A stretch of 64,000 nt of DNA, taken from positions 1 through 64,000 of the forward strand of contig NZ_ONDD01000019.1 in NCBI RefSeq assembly GCF_900316465.1. The letters run 5' to 3'. The translations under genes were made by a program, and so were the position numbers. Origin of the DNA: an uncultured Fibrobacter sp. GTDB taxonomy: Bacteria > Fibrobacterota > Fibrobacteria > Fibrobacterales > Fibrobacteraceae. Shown one piece after another: positions 34,363 to 42,967 of the stretch. The notes below the pieces were generated by a model that searched no databases, was not told the DNA's origin, and worked only from the letters and a program-made list of their open reading frames with translations. Within the stretch, counting starts at the first letter, position 1, and every line of letters begins with the position of its first letter.

Positions 34363-34602
34363 ATGAACGAAATGAAAGAAAAACTCAAGGCCTTCTTTAT
34401 GTCTGATCTCGGTGTCGATGGCGACGTGCTTCAGTTCGATACTCCGCTTTTCGGTGAAGAAATTGGCCTGGATTCTGTTGATTCTCTTGAAATCATCTCC
34501 TTTGTCGATAGCAACTTCGGTGTGTCTATGACGGGTGTTGCCAAGGAAAACTTCCAGAGCATCGATACAATCGCTGCATACATCGAAGCTCATAAGGCCT
34601 AA
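34363..34602 (+). CDS. Acyl carrier protein of the accessory acyl-chain cluster
   Basis: The 79-residue acidic helical protein carries the phosphopantetheine site in GLDSVDSLE, with Ser38 as the attachment residue. It differs from typical FAS AcpP (GADSLD) and stands immediately before a fused ketosynthase/chain-length factor gene, so it probably serves that pathway. A terminator-like hairpin follows at 34610, and the next gene has its own promoter element. Confidence 0.9.
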   Translation: MNEMKEKLKAFFMSDLGVDGDVLQFDTPLFGEEIGLDSVDSLEIISFVDSNFGVSMTGVAKENFQSIDTIAAYIEAHKA

Positions 34603-34609
34603 AGAATTT

Positions 34610-34637
34610 AGCCGGGGACGCGTTCTCGGCTTTTTTT
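34610..34637 (+). terminator. Terminator after the ACP gene
   Basis: AGCCG pairs with CGGCT around a GC-rich loop and is followed by T7. Partial read-through is possible, since the following cluster genes need this ACP. Confidence 0.7.
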
Positions 34638-34676
34638 GTTTTTCTCGCATCCTGGAGCTTGGCAATAGGATGCATC

Positions 34677-34684
34677 TATCTTTG
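34677..34684 (+). promoter_or_regulatory. TATCTTTG promoter element before the KS-CLF gene
   Basis: TATCTTTG matches TAnnTTTG and ends eight bases before the ATG at 34693. No Shine-Dalgarno sequence is visible, so translation may begin near the 5' end. Confidence 0.4.
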
Positions 34685-34692
34685 GAAAAAAT

Positions 34693-37089
34693 ATGACCCC
34701 TAATGACAAGCGTTGTGTAGTTACAGGTTTAGGCGTCATTTGTGCCGTCGGTAACAATGTCGAAGAAACTTGGAAGAGTGCCTTGGAATCTGTTTCCGGC
34801 ATTCATAAGACAACTTCTGTTGATACAGTGAACTGCTATGCGGACTTGGCTGCCGAAGTCAAGTGTGACACCCTCGATGAAATTGACGCTCCCGAAGAAA
34901 AGGACCGCGTCTCGAAACTTTGCATCAAGGCTGCTAACGAAGCTTTGGCCGATGCAGGTCTCAAGAACTTTGGCGACGACCAGCGCGTGAGCGTGGTGAT
35001 TGGAAGTTGCGTGGGTGGTGTTCTTTCGATTGAACAGTATCATCAGCATGGTCGCGACGCTTCTGAAATTGCCAAGATGCCTATCGCTTCAATCGCCTCC
35101 CAGGTGGCCGAAACTTGCGGTGCCGGTGGCATCGTGACGAACGTGGCTAATGCTTGCGCTGCCGGCACGATTTCCATTGCGGTGGCTTGCGATTTGATTC
35201 GCGCCGGCAAAGCGGACGTGGTCATTGCGGGCGGCGCCGATTCTTTTGCCTCGGTTCCGTATTCCGGATTCCTTTCTTTGCATGCCCTCGACGAAAACGG
35301 CTGCTCTCCGTTCAACCGCTGCAACGGCATTACGCTCGGCGAAGGCGCCGGCATCGTGATTGTTGAATCTTACGAACATGCTCAAAAGCGCTCTGCCAAG
35401 CAGTACTGCGAAGTGCTGGGTTCGGGTGTCACGAGCGATGCGAACCACATTACCGCTCCGCGTGAAGATGGTCTTTGCCTTAAGGAAGCGATCAACCGCT
35501 CTGTCAAGAACTCCGGCATTGCAAAAACCGATATCGGTTACATCAATGCCCACGGTACCGGTACGGGCAAGAACGATAACGCCGAAATGACCGCCTTCAA
35601 GGCTTACTTTGGCGAAGAAAACCCGACGGTGAGCGTGAGCTCGACCAAGGTGCTTACGGGCCACTGCCTGGGGGCCGCCGGTGCGATTGAAGCCGTGTTC
35701 AGCATCAAGGCTCTTACTACCGATACAGTGCTTCCGACCTTCCCGTACAGCGAAGAACAGTCTGCCGCCCTCAAGGAAAAAGTGGGCGACATGGACTTTG
35801 TGCAGAACAAGGCTCGCCACAAGGATTTGAAGTGCGTGCTGAGCAACAACGTTGCTTTTGGCGGCACGAATGCGGCAATCGTTTTCTCGAAGGAACCGGG
35901 AAACGTGACTGCCCAGAGCGCTGCAAACAAGAAGATTGCCGTGACAGGTCTTGGCATCGTGTCTCCCCTCGGCAACAGCAAGACCGCTTACCTTGAAGCC
36001 GTGAAAGCCGGCAAGAAGCCGGAATCGACTTCGGTCCGCTCGACGATTGCCCTGGACGACTACAAGGAACTCGGCATCAAGATGGCTTTCTACCGCAAGC
36101 TCGACAACCTGGGCCAGCTCCAGACGGTGTCCGGCATGCGTGCGCTGCAAGATGCTAACTTCAAGGTGTCTGACGAAAATGCCATGGATATCGGTATTAT
36201 CGTGGGAACAAGCGAAGGCGGTCTTGGCGCCACTTACGATTTTGAAGAACTGATTGCTGAACTCGGCAATGCCGGTGGTTCCGCCTTCAAGTTCCCGCAC
36301 ACCGTTTACAATGCGGCTGGCGGTTACCTCTCTATTTGTTCGGGTATCAAGGGCTACGGCGTTACCATTACCACGGGTCCGCTTTCTGGCCTTGATAGTA
36401 TTGGCTATTCCATGAACGTGATTCATGATGGTCAGCAGCAGGCCATGATGGCTACCGGTACCGACGAAAACCTGCCGATTATTACGGAATTTGCCCAGAA
36501 GCTTGGTGTGGCCGCAAACGATGTGGTGGCGCCTTTCGCTAATGCTGAAGGTTTTGTGGTGGGCGACGGCTCGGTGTCGATTTTGCTCGAAGAAGAAGAA
36601 TATGCCAAGGCCCGCGGTGCCAAGGTCTACTGCTACGCGCTCGGTTTCGGCCATGGCCGAAAGAACGTGAAGTTCGGTAAGCTTGTCGGTTCTGACGAGG
36701 CTTTGGACAAGGCCATTGCCGACGCTCTAGCCGATGCCGGCATTACGGCTGCCGACGTGGATGCGGTCTGCGGTTTTGCAAACGGCTGCAAGAAGATTGA
36801 CGATATCGAAAAGGGAGCCCTTAAGCGCGTGTTTGGCGAAAAGCTTGCGACGATGCCGCTCTTCGAAGTCAAGGAACGCACCGGTGAAGGCCGTGCGGGG
36901 TCTGCAGCCCTTGCCGCTGCCGAAGCTGCTCTCTTGTTGAGCGGTGAAATGGCTAGCGATAACGCCTACTTTGTGGCGGCAGATGATTCTGTCTCGACAA
37001 AGACGGTTGAATCGGCAAATCTCAAGAAAATTTTGGTTGTTTCTTACGCGACGGGCGGCTCTTATAGCGCTGTCGTGCTTGGAAAATAG
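34693..37089 (+). CDS. Fused ketosynthase - chain-length-factor protein
   Basis: The 798-residue protein consists of two thiolase-fold ketosynthase (KS) domains. Domain 1 (about 1-405) has the full C-H-H triad: Cys155 in NACAAGT, His287 in NAHGTGT and His324 in TGHCLGAAG. Domain 2 (about 413-798) starts again with KIAVTGLGIVSPLG but lacks all three: the nucleophile position reads TTGPLSGLDS (Pro563), the HGTGT region reads FANGCKK and the second His is also lost. This is the active KS plus inactive chain-length-factor pair of type II polyketide and aryl-polyene systems, here as one chain. It condenses malonyl-ACP with a growing acyl-ACP. Followed by reductase, dehydratase, acyltransferase and patatin genes. 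Confidence 0.9.
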   Translation: MTPNDKRCVVTGLGVICAVGNNVEETWKSALESVSGIHKTTSVDTVNCYADLAAEVKCDTLDEIDAPEEKDRVSKLCIKAANEALADAGLKNFGDDQRVSVVIGSCVGGVLSIEQYHQHGRDASEIAKMPIASIASQVAETCGAGGIVTNVANACAAGTISIAVACDLIRAGKADVVIAGGADSFASVPYSGFLSLHALDENGCSPFNRCNGITLGEGAGIVIVESYEHAQKRSAKQYCEVLGSGVTSDANHITAPREDGLCLKEAINRSVKNSGIAKTDIGYINAHGTGTGKNDNAEMTAFKAYFGEENPTVSVSSTKVLTGHCLGAAGAIEAVFSIKALTTDTVLPTFPYSEEQSAALKEKVGDMDFVQNKARHKDLKCVLSNNVAFGGTNAAIVFSKEPGNVTAQSAANKKIAVTGLGIVSPLGNSKTAYLEAVKAGKKPESTSVRSTIALDDYKELGIKMAFYRKLDNLGQLQTVSGMRALQDANFKVSDENAMDIGIIVGTSEGGLGATYDFEELIAELGNAGGSAFKFPHTVYNAAGGYLSICSGIKGYGVTITTGPLSGLDSIGYSMNVIHDGQQQAMMATGTDENLPIITEFAQKLGVAANDVVAPFANAEGFVVGDGSVSILLEEEEYAKARGAKVYCYALGFGHGRKNVKFGKLVGSDEALDKAIADALADAGITAADVDAVCGFANGCKKIDDIEKGALKRVFGEKLATMPLFEVKERTGEGRAGSAALAAAEAALLLSGEMASDNAYFVAADDSVSTKTVESANLKKILVVSYATGGSYSAVVLGK

Positions 37090-37113
37090 TGTTTAGGAAG
37101 AAGGAGCTAGAAT

Positions 37114-37845
37114 ATGAAAGTAGCTTTGGTAACAGGTGCTTCTAAGGGAATCGGCAAGGCTTGCGCCTTGCGCCTTGCTCGCGACGGCTATACCGTCGTG
37201 GTGAACTACTCCAGTTCCGACGAGGCTGCAAACGCCACGCTCGACCAGATTAAGGCCGAAGGTGGTGACGGCATGATTTACAAGGCGAATGTCGCCGACC
37301 TTTCTCAGGTGAAAGTCATGATTCGCGAAGTCTTTAAGGCTTATGGTCGTATTGACGTGCTTGTGAATAATGCTGGTATCGTTCGTGACGAATACTTGAT
37401 GATGATGAACCCGGAAACGTTGGACAAGTGCTTCGACCTGAATGTGAAGGGTTACTTCTACTGCGCACAGCAGGTTGCTGTGAAAATGTACAAGCAGAAG
37501 TCCGGCGTGATTATCAACATGAGCTCCGTGTCTTCGAAGTTCGCTCTTGCAGGCCAGGCTGTTTACAGCGCCACCAAGGGTGCAGTGAACTCCTTGACCC
37601 AGACGCTTGCCAAGGAACTGGGTGGTTTCGGCATCCGCGTGAATGCCGTGGCTCCGGGCTTTATCGCAACAGATATGATCGAAGCGATTCCCGAAGAAAC
37701 CCGCAAGGGCTACCTCGAAAAGATTCCTCTGAAGCGCTTTGGCTCTGCCGACGAAGTCGCAAATATTGTATCTGCGCTCGCTTCTGATCAGTTCGCCTAC
37801 GTGACCGGCCAGGTGTTCGTGCTCGACGGAGGTCTTTCTCTATGA
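37114..37845 (+). CDS. 3-oxoacyl-ACP reductase (FabG-type SDR)
   Basis: The 243-residue short-chain dehydrogenase reduces the 3-keto group made by the KS. GASKGIG at residues 8-14 binds NADP(H), NNAG is present, and the catalytic Tyr151/Lys155 lie in YSATK. Typical FabG length. AAGGAG precedes the ATG, 24 bases after the KS-CLF gene. It overlaps the dehydratase gene by ATGA. Confidence 0.92.
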   Translation: MKVALVTGASKGIGKACALRLARDGYTVVVNYSSSDEAANATLDQIKAEGGDGMIYKANVADLSQVKVMIREVFKAYGRIDVLVNNAGIVRDEYLMMMNPETLDKCFDLNVKGYFYCAQQVAVKMYKQKSGVIINMSSVSSKFALAGQAVYSATKGAVNSLTQTLAKELGGFGIRVNAVAPGFIATDMIEAIPEETRKGYLEKIPLKRFGSADEVANIVSALASDQFAYVTGQVFVLDGGLSL

Positions 37846-38288
37846 TGAACATTTACGAAATCAGCGAAAAGATTGCTCAGCGCCCGCCGTTCCAGATGAT
37901 CGAGAAGGTCACGGAACTGGTGCCGAATGAATCTGCCGTGGGTATTAAGAATGTGAGCGTGAACGAACCGTACTTTACGGGTCACTTTCCGGGCACCCCG
38001 ATTATGCCGGGCGTGCTCATTGTGGAAAGTTGCGCTCAGCTTTGCTCGCTCGTGATTGAAAAGCCCGCCGAAGATTTGGAAAAAAATCTCTACGTGCTTT
38101 TGAAGATTGACGGATTCAAGTTTGTGAAGCCGGTGATTCCGGGTGACCAGCTTGAAATCTCTGTCAAGAAGACGAAGGAAGGCGGCGTGCTGGTCGGTTT
38201 TGACTGCATCGTGAAAGTGAACGGCAACGTTCATGCGAAGGGCGCCCTGACGTTTACAAGCATCCCGAAAGAATCTCTCGGAAAATAA
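37842..38288 (+). CDS. 3-hydroxyacyl-ACP dehydratase (FabZ-like hotdog)
   Basis: The 148-residue single hotdog protein has the FabZ motif GHFPGTPIMPGVLIVES with His48 and Glu62 as catalytic residues. It would remove water from the 3-hydroxyacyl-ACP to give a 2-enoyl-ACP. No enoyl reductase follows, so the chain may stay unsaturated, or a shared FabI acts. It overlaps its neighbours by four bases upstream and by one base downstream. Confidence 0.92.
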   Translation: MMNIYEISEKIAQRPPFQMIEKVTELVPNESAVGIKNVSVNEPYFTGHFPGTPIMPGVLIVESCAQLCSLVIEKPAEDLEKNLYVLLKIDGFKFVKPVIPGDQLEISVKKTKEGGVLVGFDCIVKVNGNVHAKGALTFTSIPKESLGK

Positions 38289-38986
38289 TGAAAAAGAAGA
38301 ACCCGCTGTTCGAACTTTTCATGCGCTTTTTCATGGTGGTTGTCATCTACACCGTGCGCGTCTATTTGCTTGTTTGGCACCGCCCGAAGGTGACCTTTGT
38401 CGGTAACACGGTAAAGTCTCCGCGCCTGAAGACACCGTCGGTGATTATTGCGAACCATACGAGCATGTGGGACCCCCTCATGATGCTCGCTATCTTTTTC
38501 CATCACAAAAGCATCGTGGTGGCTAAAGACCAGATTGAAGACCCGCATTTTAGTTGGGCGCTGACCCGCGTGAAGTGCGTGATTCCTTGCGACCGCTTTA
38601 ACATGGACACCGAATGGGCCTTGCTTGCCAAACGTGAACTGGAAAAGGGAAACAACGTCATTATTTTCCCCGAAGGCAAGTGCCGCTATGACGGCTTGTT
38701 GAACGAATTCAAGACGGGTTTTGCGTTCCTTGCCCGCAGTACCGGCGCGCCAGTGCTTTCGGTGGGAATCGACGGCATTTATAAGCGAGGTCACCGCACA
38801 CAAATTGTTGTGGGCGAACCTGAAAAGATTGAACGCGTGAAGGGAATCCCTTCTTCGAAGCACTTGGCTGAACGCAGCGAATACTTCCGACAGAAAGTCT
38901 GGGGGCTCAAGCAGCAGGCGTTGGGTAAGTCTGAAGTGGCTCCGCTCCCGGTCGCATCTGAAACTCCTGAAGAGGTCGAGGCATGA
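38288..38986 (+). CDS. PlsC-like lysophospholipid acyltransferase
   Basis: The 232-residue protein has an N-terminal membrane helix (LFMRFFMVVVIYTVRVYLL), the catalytic NHTSMWD motif (His57, Asp62) and FPEGKCRYDG. It probably moves the acyl chain from the ACP to a glycerolipid or other membrane acceptor. It lies directly between the dehydratase and patatin genes, overlapping both. Confidence 0.9.
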   Translation: MKKKNPLFELFMRFFMVVVIYTVRVYLLVWHRPKVTFVGNTVKSPRLKTPSVIIANHTSMWDPLMMLAIFFHHKSIVVAKDQIEDPHFSWALTRVKCVIPCDRFNMDTEWALLAKRELEKGNNVIIFPEGKCRYDGLLNEFKTGFAFLARSTGAPVLSVGIDGIYKRGHRTQIVVGEPEKIERVKGIPSSKHLAERSEYFRQKVWGLKQQALGKSEVAPLPVASETPEEVEA

Positions 38987-39828
38987 AGACTGGACTTGTG
39001 TTAGAGGGCGGTTCTCGTCAGACCATGTTCAGCGCAGGCGTGATTGACACCTGGCTCGACGAAGGGATTGATTTTAATTACGTGGCAGGTGTTTCTGCCG
39101 GAGCCCATGCGGCGGTGAATTTCATTACGCGCCAGCAGGGTCGCTTGCGCTTTATCGTGCTTCCGACTCGCTTGCAGAAAGGCAAGAAGTGGGCGAGCAA
39201 GTTCATCGGGATTCAGAAGGAATTCCATGCTTTGAACTATCTGGCTGCCGATGGCGAAATGCCGCTTGATTTTGAAGCGTTCCGTAATTCCAAAATCGAA
39301 TGCGAAATCGGACTAACCTGTTGCGAAACGGGCCGCGCCGAATTCAAGAGCGAAAAGAACGACAAGAAGCGCTTGCTGGACTTGATCAGCGCCAGTTGCG
39401 CCCTGCCCATGATTTTCCCGATGGCGGAACTCGACGGCAAGCATTATGCCGACGGTTGCATTACCGCTCCGATTCCGTTTGAACGGGCGTTCGAAAAGGG
39501 CTGCGACAAGGTAGTCGCCATTTCGACCCATTATCCGGGAGAAGCGGTGACGGACTTTCGCAAGTACCGCGCGATTCTGAACCCCATGTACAAGCGCAAG
39601 TACCCGGACCTGTTCCGTGCGCTCATGGTTCGCCTGAAACGCTACGAAAAAATGTTCGTACGTATGGAAAAACTGGAAAAAGAGGGCAGACTTTTCTTAA
39701 TTCGCCCGATTATCGACTTGTGCGACCAGTTTGACACCAATATGGAAAAGATGAACGAGTCCTATGAACACGGCGTAGAGATGGCAAAACGCCGCATGGA
39801 CGACCTTAAAGCGTTTTTAGAAATTTAA
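38983..39828 (+). CDS. Patatin-like phospholipase (active-site residues intact)
   Basis: The 281-residue protein has EGGSRQ as oxyanion hole, GVSAG with Ser38 and the DG motif (YADGC, Asp157), the full Ser/Asp dyad. It resembles RssA/YjjU-type soluble patatins. In this cluster it may free a lysolipid acceptor for the PlsC-like enzyme or recycle misacylated lipids; this is inferred from gene order. It overlaps the acyltransferase gene by four bases (ATGA). Confidence 0.9.
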   Translation: MKTGLVLEGGSRQTMFSAGVIDTWLDEGIDFNYVAGVSAGAHAAVNFITRQQGRLRFIVLPTRLQKGKKWASKFIGIQKEFHALNYLAADGEMPLDFEAFRNSKIECEIGLTCCETGRAEFKSEKNDKKRLLDLISASCALPMIFPMAELDGKHYADGCITAPIPFERAFEKGCDKVVAISTHYPGEAVTDFRKYRAILNPMYKRKYPDLFRALMVRLKRYEKMFVRMEKLEKEGRLFLIRPIIDLCDQFDTNMEKMNESYEHGVEMAKRRMDDLKAFLEI

Positions 39829-39877
39829 ATTTACATAGTAGGATTTACGGGGCGAGAAATCTTCATAGGAGGAGACT

Positions 39878-42800
39878 GTGAACTCTGCTGCCAAGTTTGT
39901 TTTTTGTTGTGCACTGTCCAGCTTTTGTTTGACAGCGTGCGGTGGTGATTCCGGTTCTGGTTCTGAAAATTCCAATTCAGAAAATTCTGGCTCCGAAAAT
40001 TCTAGCTCGGAAAACGGTTCCTCTTCGAAGGAAGGATCGGACGCGTCTCGTGAGGTAGACGTCAAGTCTTCGGACGACCCGGTGATTAGGAGCGAAATCC
40101 GGGATTCCCGTACCGGCGAGACCATTGAAACCATTCAGATCGGCATGTATATCTGGCTGACCAAGAATGTGAACAGTAGCGGTTGGAGTACTTCCAGCGT
40201 TTGCTATGACGACGATAGCGAAAATTGCGATACCTACGGCAAGCTTTTTGAATCGTGGTCAGCCAGTACAGCGTGCCCGACGGGGTTTGATGTCCCCTTG
40301 AAAAGAGACTGGAAATGGCTTGGCAATTATAGCGCCAAGTACCCGACCACGGTTGATGCCCTGCAGTTGAATTACGGCGGCTTCTGTTCCGACAAATCGG
40401 GCTCGCTAGAATGCAAAGGTCTCGGGGATTACGGCAAGTACTTGGCTCAAGACGGCATTGCCGTGTTTACGCCGAGGTCTGCATCGCCGGCATTTGAAGA
40501 AGAACAAATGTTTGGCTATTACCAGCTGCGCTGCAGGACCTATACTTATATTGTCGAATCTAAAAAGGACTTGCCCGTTTGTGACTCCATTGGTAAAGAA
40601 AACCTAGGGCCATTTTATGTCGTGAGCGAACGGACCAACTACCGCTGCCTCGGAACCCGTTGGGAAGACGATTTCAGCGAAAGCTGCAACCACGTTGTTA
40701 AAAATACGGCGGTAACAATCAACGATACCATGTACATCTGTAAGTACAATTCCTGGCAGGTGGCCGATGTCTCCGATGCGCGCGAAAGCTGCACTGCTGC
40801 AAATGACTCGACGACCATGCTGTTTAACGGCGAGCGTTATGCCTGTGAAGATGGCTCTTGGCGTGAGTTCTCTGATATTGAAGATCGACTGGGCTATTGC
40901 CGCGGCAAGTTGAAGGGAACTTTCGGGACCATCAAGACTAAAGTGGACTCGACGACAAAGACTAAAGAATATTTCTGTAGCGATGAAGGCTGGCGCGTGG
41001 CCGAGATGACAGACCATGTGGGCGAGTGCGACAGTTCTCGAGTCTATTCGACGATTAACTACCATGACGTGGATTATGTCTGCCGCAATAACCGTTGGAA
41101 TCTGTTGTCGAGCCTGGAAAAGGAACTGGGAATTTGCATCCCTCAAAGACAGGGTATCATTGATTCAACCGAAAGTGGTTACTCCTATATTTGTGATTCG
41201 GCCGATTGGCGTAGCACGGTGCTGAGCGACTTTATCGGAATGTGCGATTCCGCTAGAATCGATTCGGTGGCAAGACATGGCGGAAAGGGGTATCTTTGCA
41301 AATCGAATGGCTGGTCGCAGTTGAGCTCCTTGGAAAATGAAATCGGAGTCTGCACTAAAGGAAAAGTTTCTGGACTCGCCAAGACAGGCGAAGGGGTTGA
41401 TTACGTCTGCACGACTTCGGGTTGGACTCGCGCAGTTCCTGCCGATATCGGTGGGGCCTGTGATAGTACAAAGCAATATAAGACCGTGAAGGTTAGCGGA
41501 ACTAGCTACTACTGCAATGGCACGAGCTGGAGTACGATGTCGTCTATAGACGCTCAGCTCGGCTTCTGTACTGAAAAGATTCAGGGAAAAATCGATTCTA
41601 CAGGCGAAGGTTCGTCGGTAGTTCGTTACTCCTGCGAATCGACCGGATGGAAGAAGATGACCGCCTTGGAATTCCGCTTCGGATTCTGCAATTCTAAAAA
41701 CGACAGCACCAAAAAGGTGGTGCATGATTCCGTTTACGTGTGTAGCAAGAACGCCTGGAAACTCGGGACGATTACGGATATGTTCGGCGTCTGCGATTCT
41801 CTTGCCGCGGGCAAGACGGGCTCGTTCATGGGCGAGATGTATGGCTGTCGTAAAAAATCCTGGCTGAAGATGAGCGACTTCGAAATTGCTAATGGATTCT
41901 GCAGCGAAAAGAATGTTGGCGAAAATATCAAGGTCGGCGATCGGTATTATGAATGTCAGTCTTCCGGTACAACGATTGCATGGAGAACAACGACGGATTT
42001 TAAGTATGTGATGGGCCGGTGCCCGAGCGATACTCTCAAGTTCTACAAGGAATATAAGGATACTCTCTATAAATGTGAATATGGCAAGTGGTGGCAAGTC
42101 AGCATCAATGAAATTCATGGCTACTGCGATGAACCGGGAACGCCGAGAAGAGAGGTGGTGTTCAACAAACAGGAATATTTGTGCGATTACGAAAATGTAC
42201 AACCTGAATGGCACAAGAAGACAATGATGGACTCGCTGCAGGGGTATTGTACCAAGAGTAGAGTTGGTGATACGGTAACCTATAAACAAACTCATTACCT
42301 GTGCGATATATGGGGTGAAGGCTATGGTTGGTCGTATGCAGATACGAAACGGTATATGGGCCAATGTACAGCTGCAAGAGAAGGGCACGTGATGTTTAAC
42401 GGCTTTAATGAAAGCAAGTGCACCTCTGGCCGGTGGGTCGCCATTGTCGATGACTATATGACCGATAGCCGCAATAATAAAAAGTACAAGGTGATGACGG
42501 TCAAGAATCAGGTCTGGATGGTTCAGGATTTGAACTATGAAATGGCGGATTCCAACTGGGCAATGAATTCTAGAAGTGATGCTCGTCTGTATTCCTTTAC
42601 TTCGGCAAAGAAGGCGTGCCCGTCGGGTTGGCGCTTGCCGACTAAAACGGAGTGGGAGAACTTCCGTTCAAACTTTGTGTCTTTGTATATAAGTGGAGAG
42701 CACTGCTTGTATGCGGGCAATTGGACCGAACTTAATGGACACACTGCTGATGACTTTTACGGAGTAGGTATTTATCCGACAGGATATGTGGAATCCTACT

Positions 42801-42958
42801 TGTCGGGTGGCTATCAAACGGTATCGCAATTCAAAACGACTAGTGGAGCCTATTTCTGGGCTTCAGATGGATCTTATATGGAATTCTCTCAGTACAAGAT
42901 GTATGTGAAAATGGGTGGCGAGGTCGTGGGCGCTGCCGTAAGGTGCGTTAAGAAGTAA
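39878..42958 (+). CDS. Large lipoprotein with two FISUMP domains and tandem Cys repeats (copy 1)
   Basis: The 1026-residue product has a lipobox ending FCLTAC, then a Ser/Asn/Glu-rich linker with SEN repeats (residues ~27-60). A first FISUMP-like domain covers about 75-215 (CYDDDSENCDTYG, CPTGFDVP). About fifteen tandem units of roughly 40-50 residues follow (about 230-850), each with the pattern GxC...YxC...W, that is, two Cys and one Trp per unit. A second FISUMP domain ends the protein (about 860-1026: MTDSRNNKKYKVMTV, CPSGWRLPTKTEW, RCVKK). Probably displayed at the surface with the Cys pairs as disulfides; ligand unknown. GTG start after AGGAGGA. Confidence 0.85.
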   Translation: MNSAAKFVFCCALSSFCLTACGGDSGSGSENSNSENSGSENSSSENGSSSKEGSDASREVDVKSSDDPVIRSEIRDSRTGETIETIQIGMYIWLTKNVNSSGWSTSSVCYDDDSENCDTYGKLFESWSASTACPTGFDVPLKRDWKWLGNYSAKYPTTVDALQLNYGGFCSDKSGSLECKGLGDYGKYLAQDGIAVFTPRSASPAFEEEQMFGYYQLRCRTYTYIVESKKDLPVCDSIGKENLGPFYVVSERTNYRCLGTRWEDDFSESCNHVVKNTAVTINDTMYICKYNSWQVADVSDARESCTAANDSTTMLFNGERYACEDGSWREFSDIEDRLGYCRGKLKGTFGTIKTKVDSTTKTKEYFCSDEGWRVAEMTDHVGECDSSRVYSTINYHDVDYVCRNNRWNLLSSLEKELGICIPQRQGIIDSTESGYSYICDSADWRSTVLSDFIGMCDSARIDSVARHGGKGYLCKSNGWSQLSSLENEIGVCTKGKVSGLAKTGEGVDYVCTTSGWTRAVPADIGGACDSTKQYKTVKVSGTSYYCNGTSWSTMSSIDAQLGFCTEKIQGKIDSTGEGSSVVRYSCESTGWKKMTALEFRFGFCNSKNDSTKKVVHDSVYVCSKNAWKLGTITDMFGVCDSLAAGKTGSFMGEMYGCRKKSWLKMSDFEIANGFCSEKNVGENIKVGDRYYECQSSGTTIAWRTTTDFKYVMGRCPSDTLKFYKEYKDTLYKCEYGKWWQVSINEIHGYCDEPGTPRREVVFNKQEYLCDYENVQPEWHKKTMMDSLQGYCTKSRVGDTVTYKQTHYLCDIWGEGYGWSYADTKRYMGQCTAAREGHVMFNGFNESKCTSGRWVAIVDDYMTDSRNNKKYKVMTVKNQVWMVQDLNYEMADSNWAMNSRSDARLYSFTSAKKACPSGWRLPTKTEWENFRSNFVSLYISGEHCLYAGNWTELNGHTADDFYGVGIYPTGYVESYLSGGYQTVSQFKTTSGAYFWASDGSYMEFSQYKMYVKMGGEVVGAAVRCVKK
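39962..40021 (+). repeat. Four-copy 15-base tandem repeat in a lipoprotein linker
   Basis: Units of the type TCnGAAAATTCnnnn occur at 39962, 39977, 39992 and 40007, with the last more diverged. Each encodes five residues of the SENSx type. Since the unit is a multiple of three, copy-number change would alter linker length without a frameshift. Confidence 0.75.
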
Positions 42959-42967
42959 GGAACTTGT

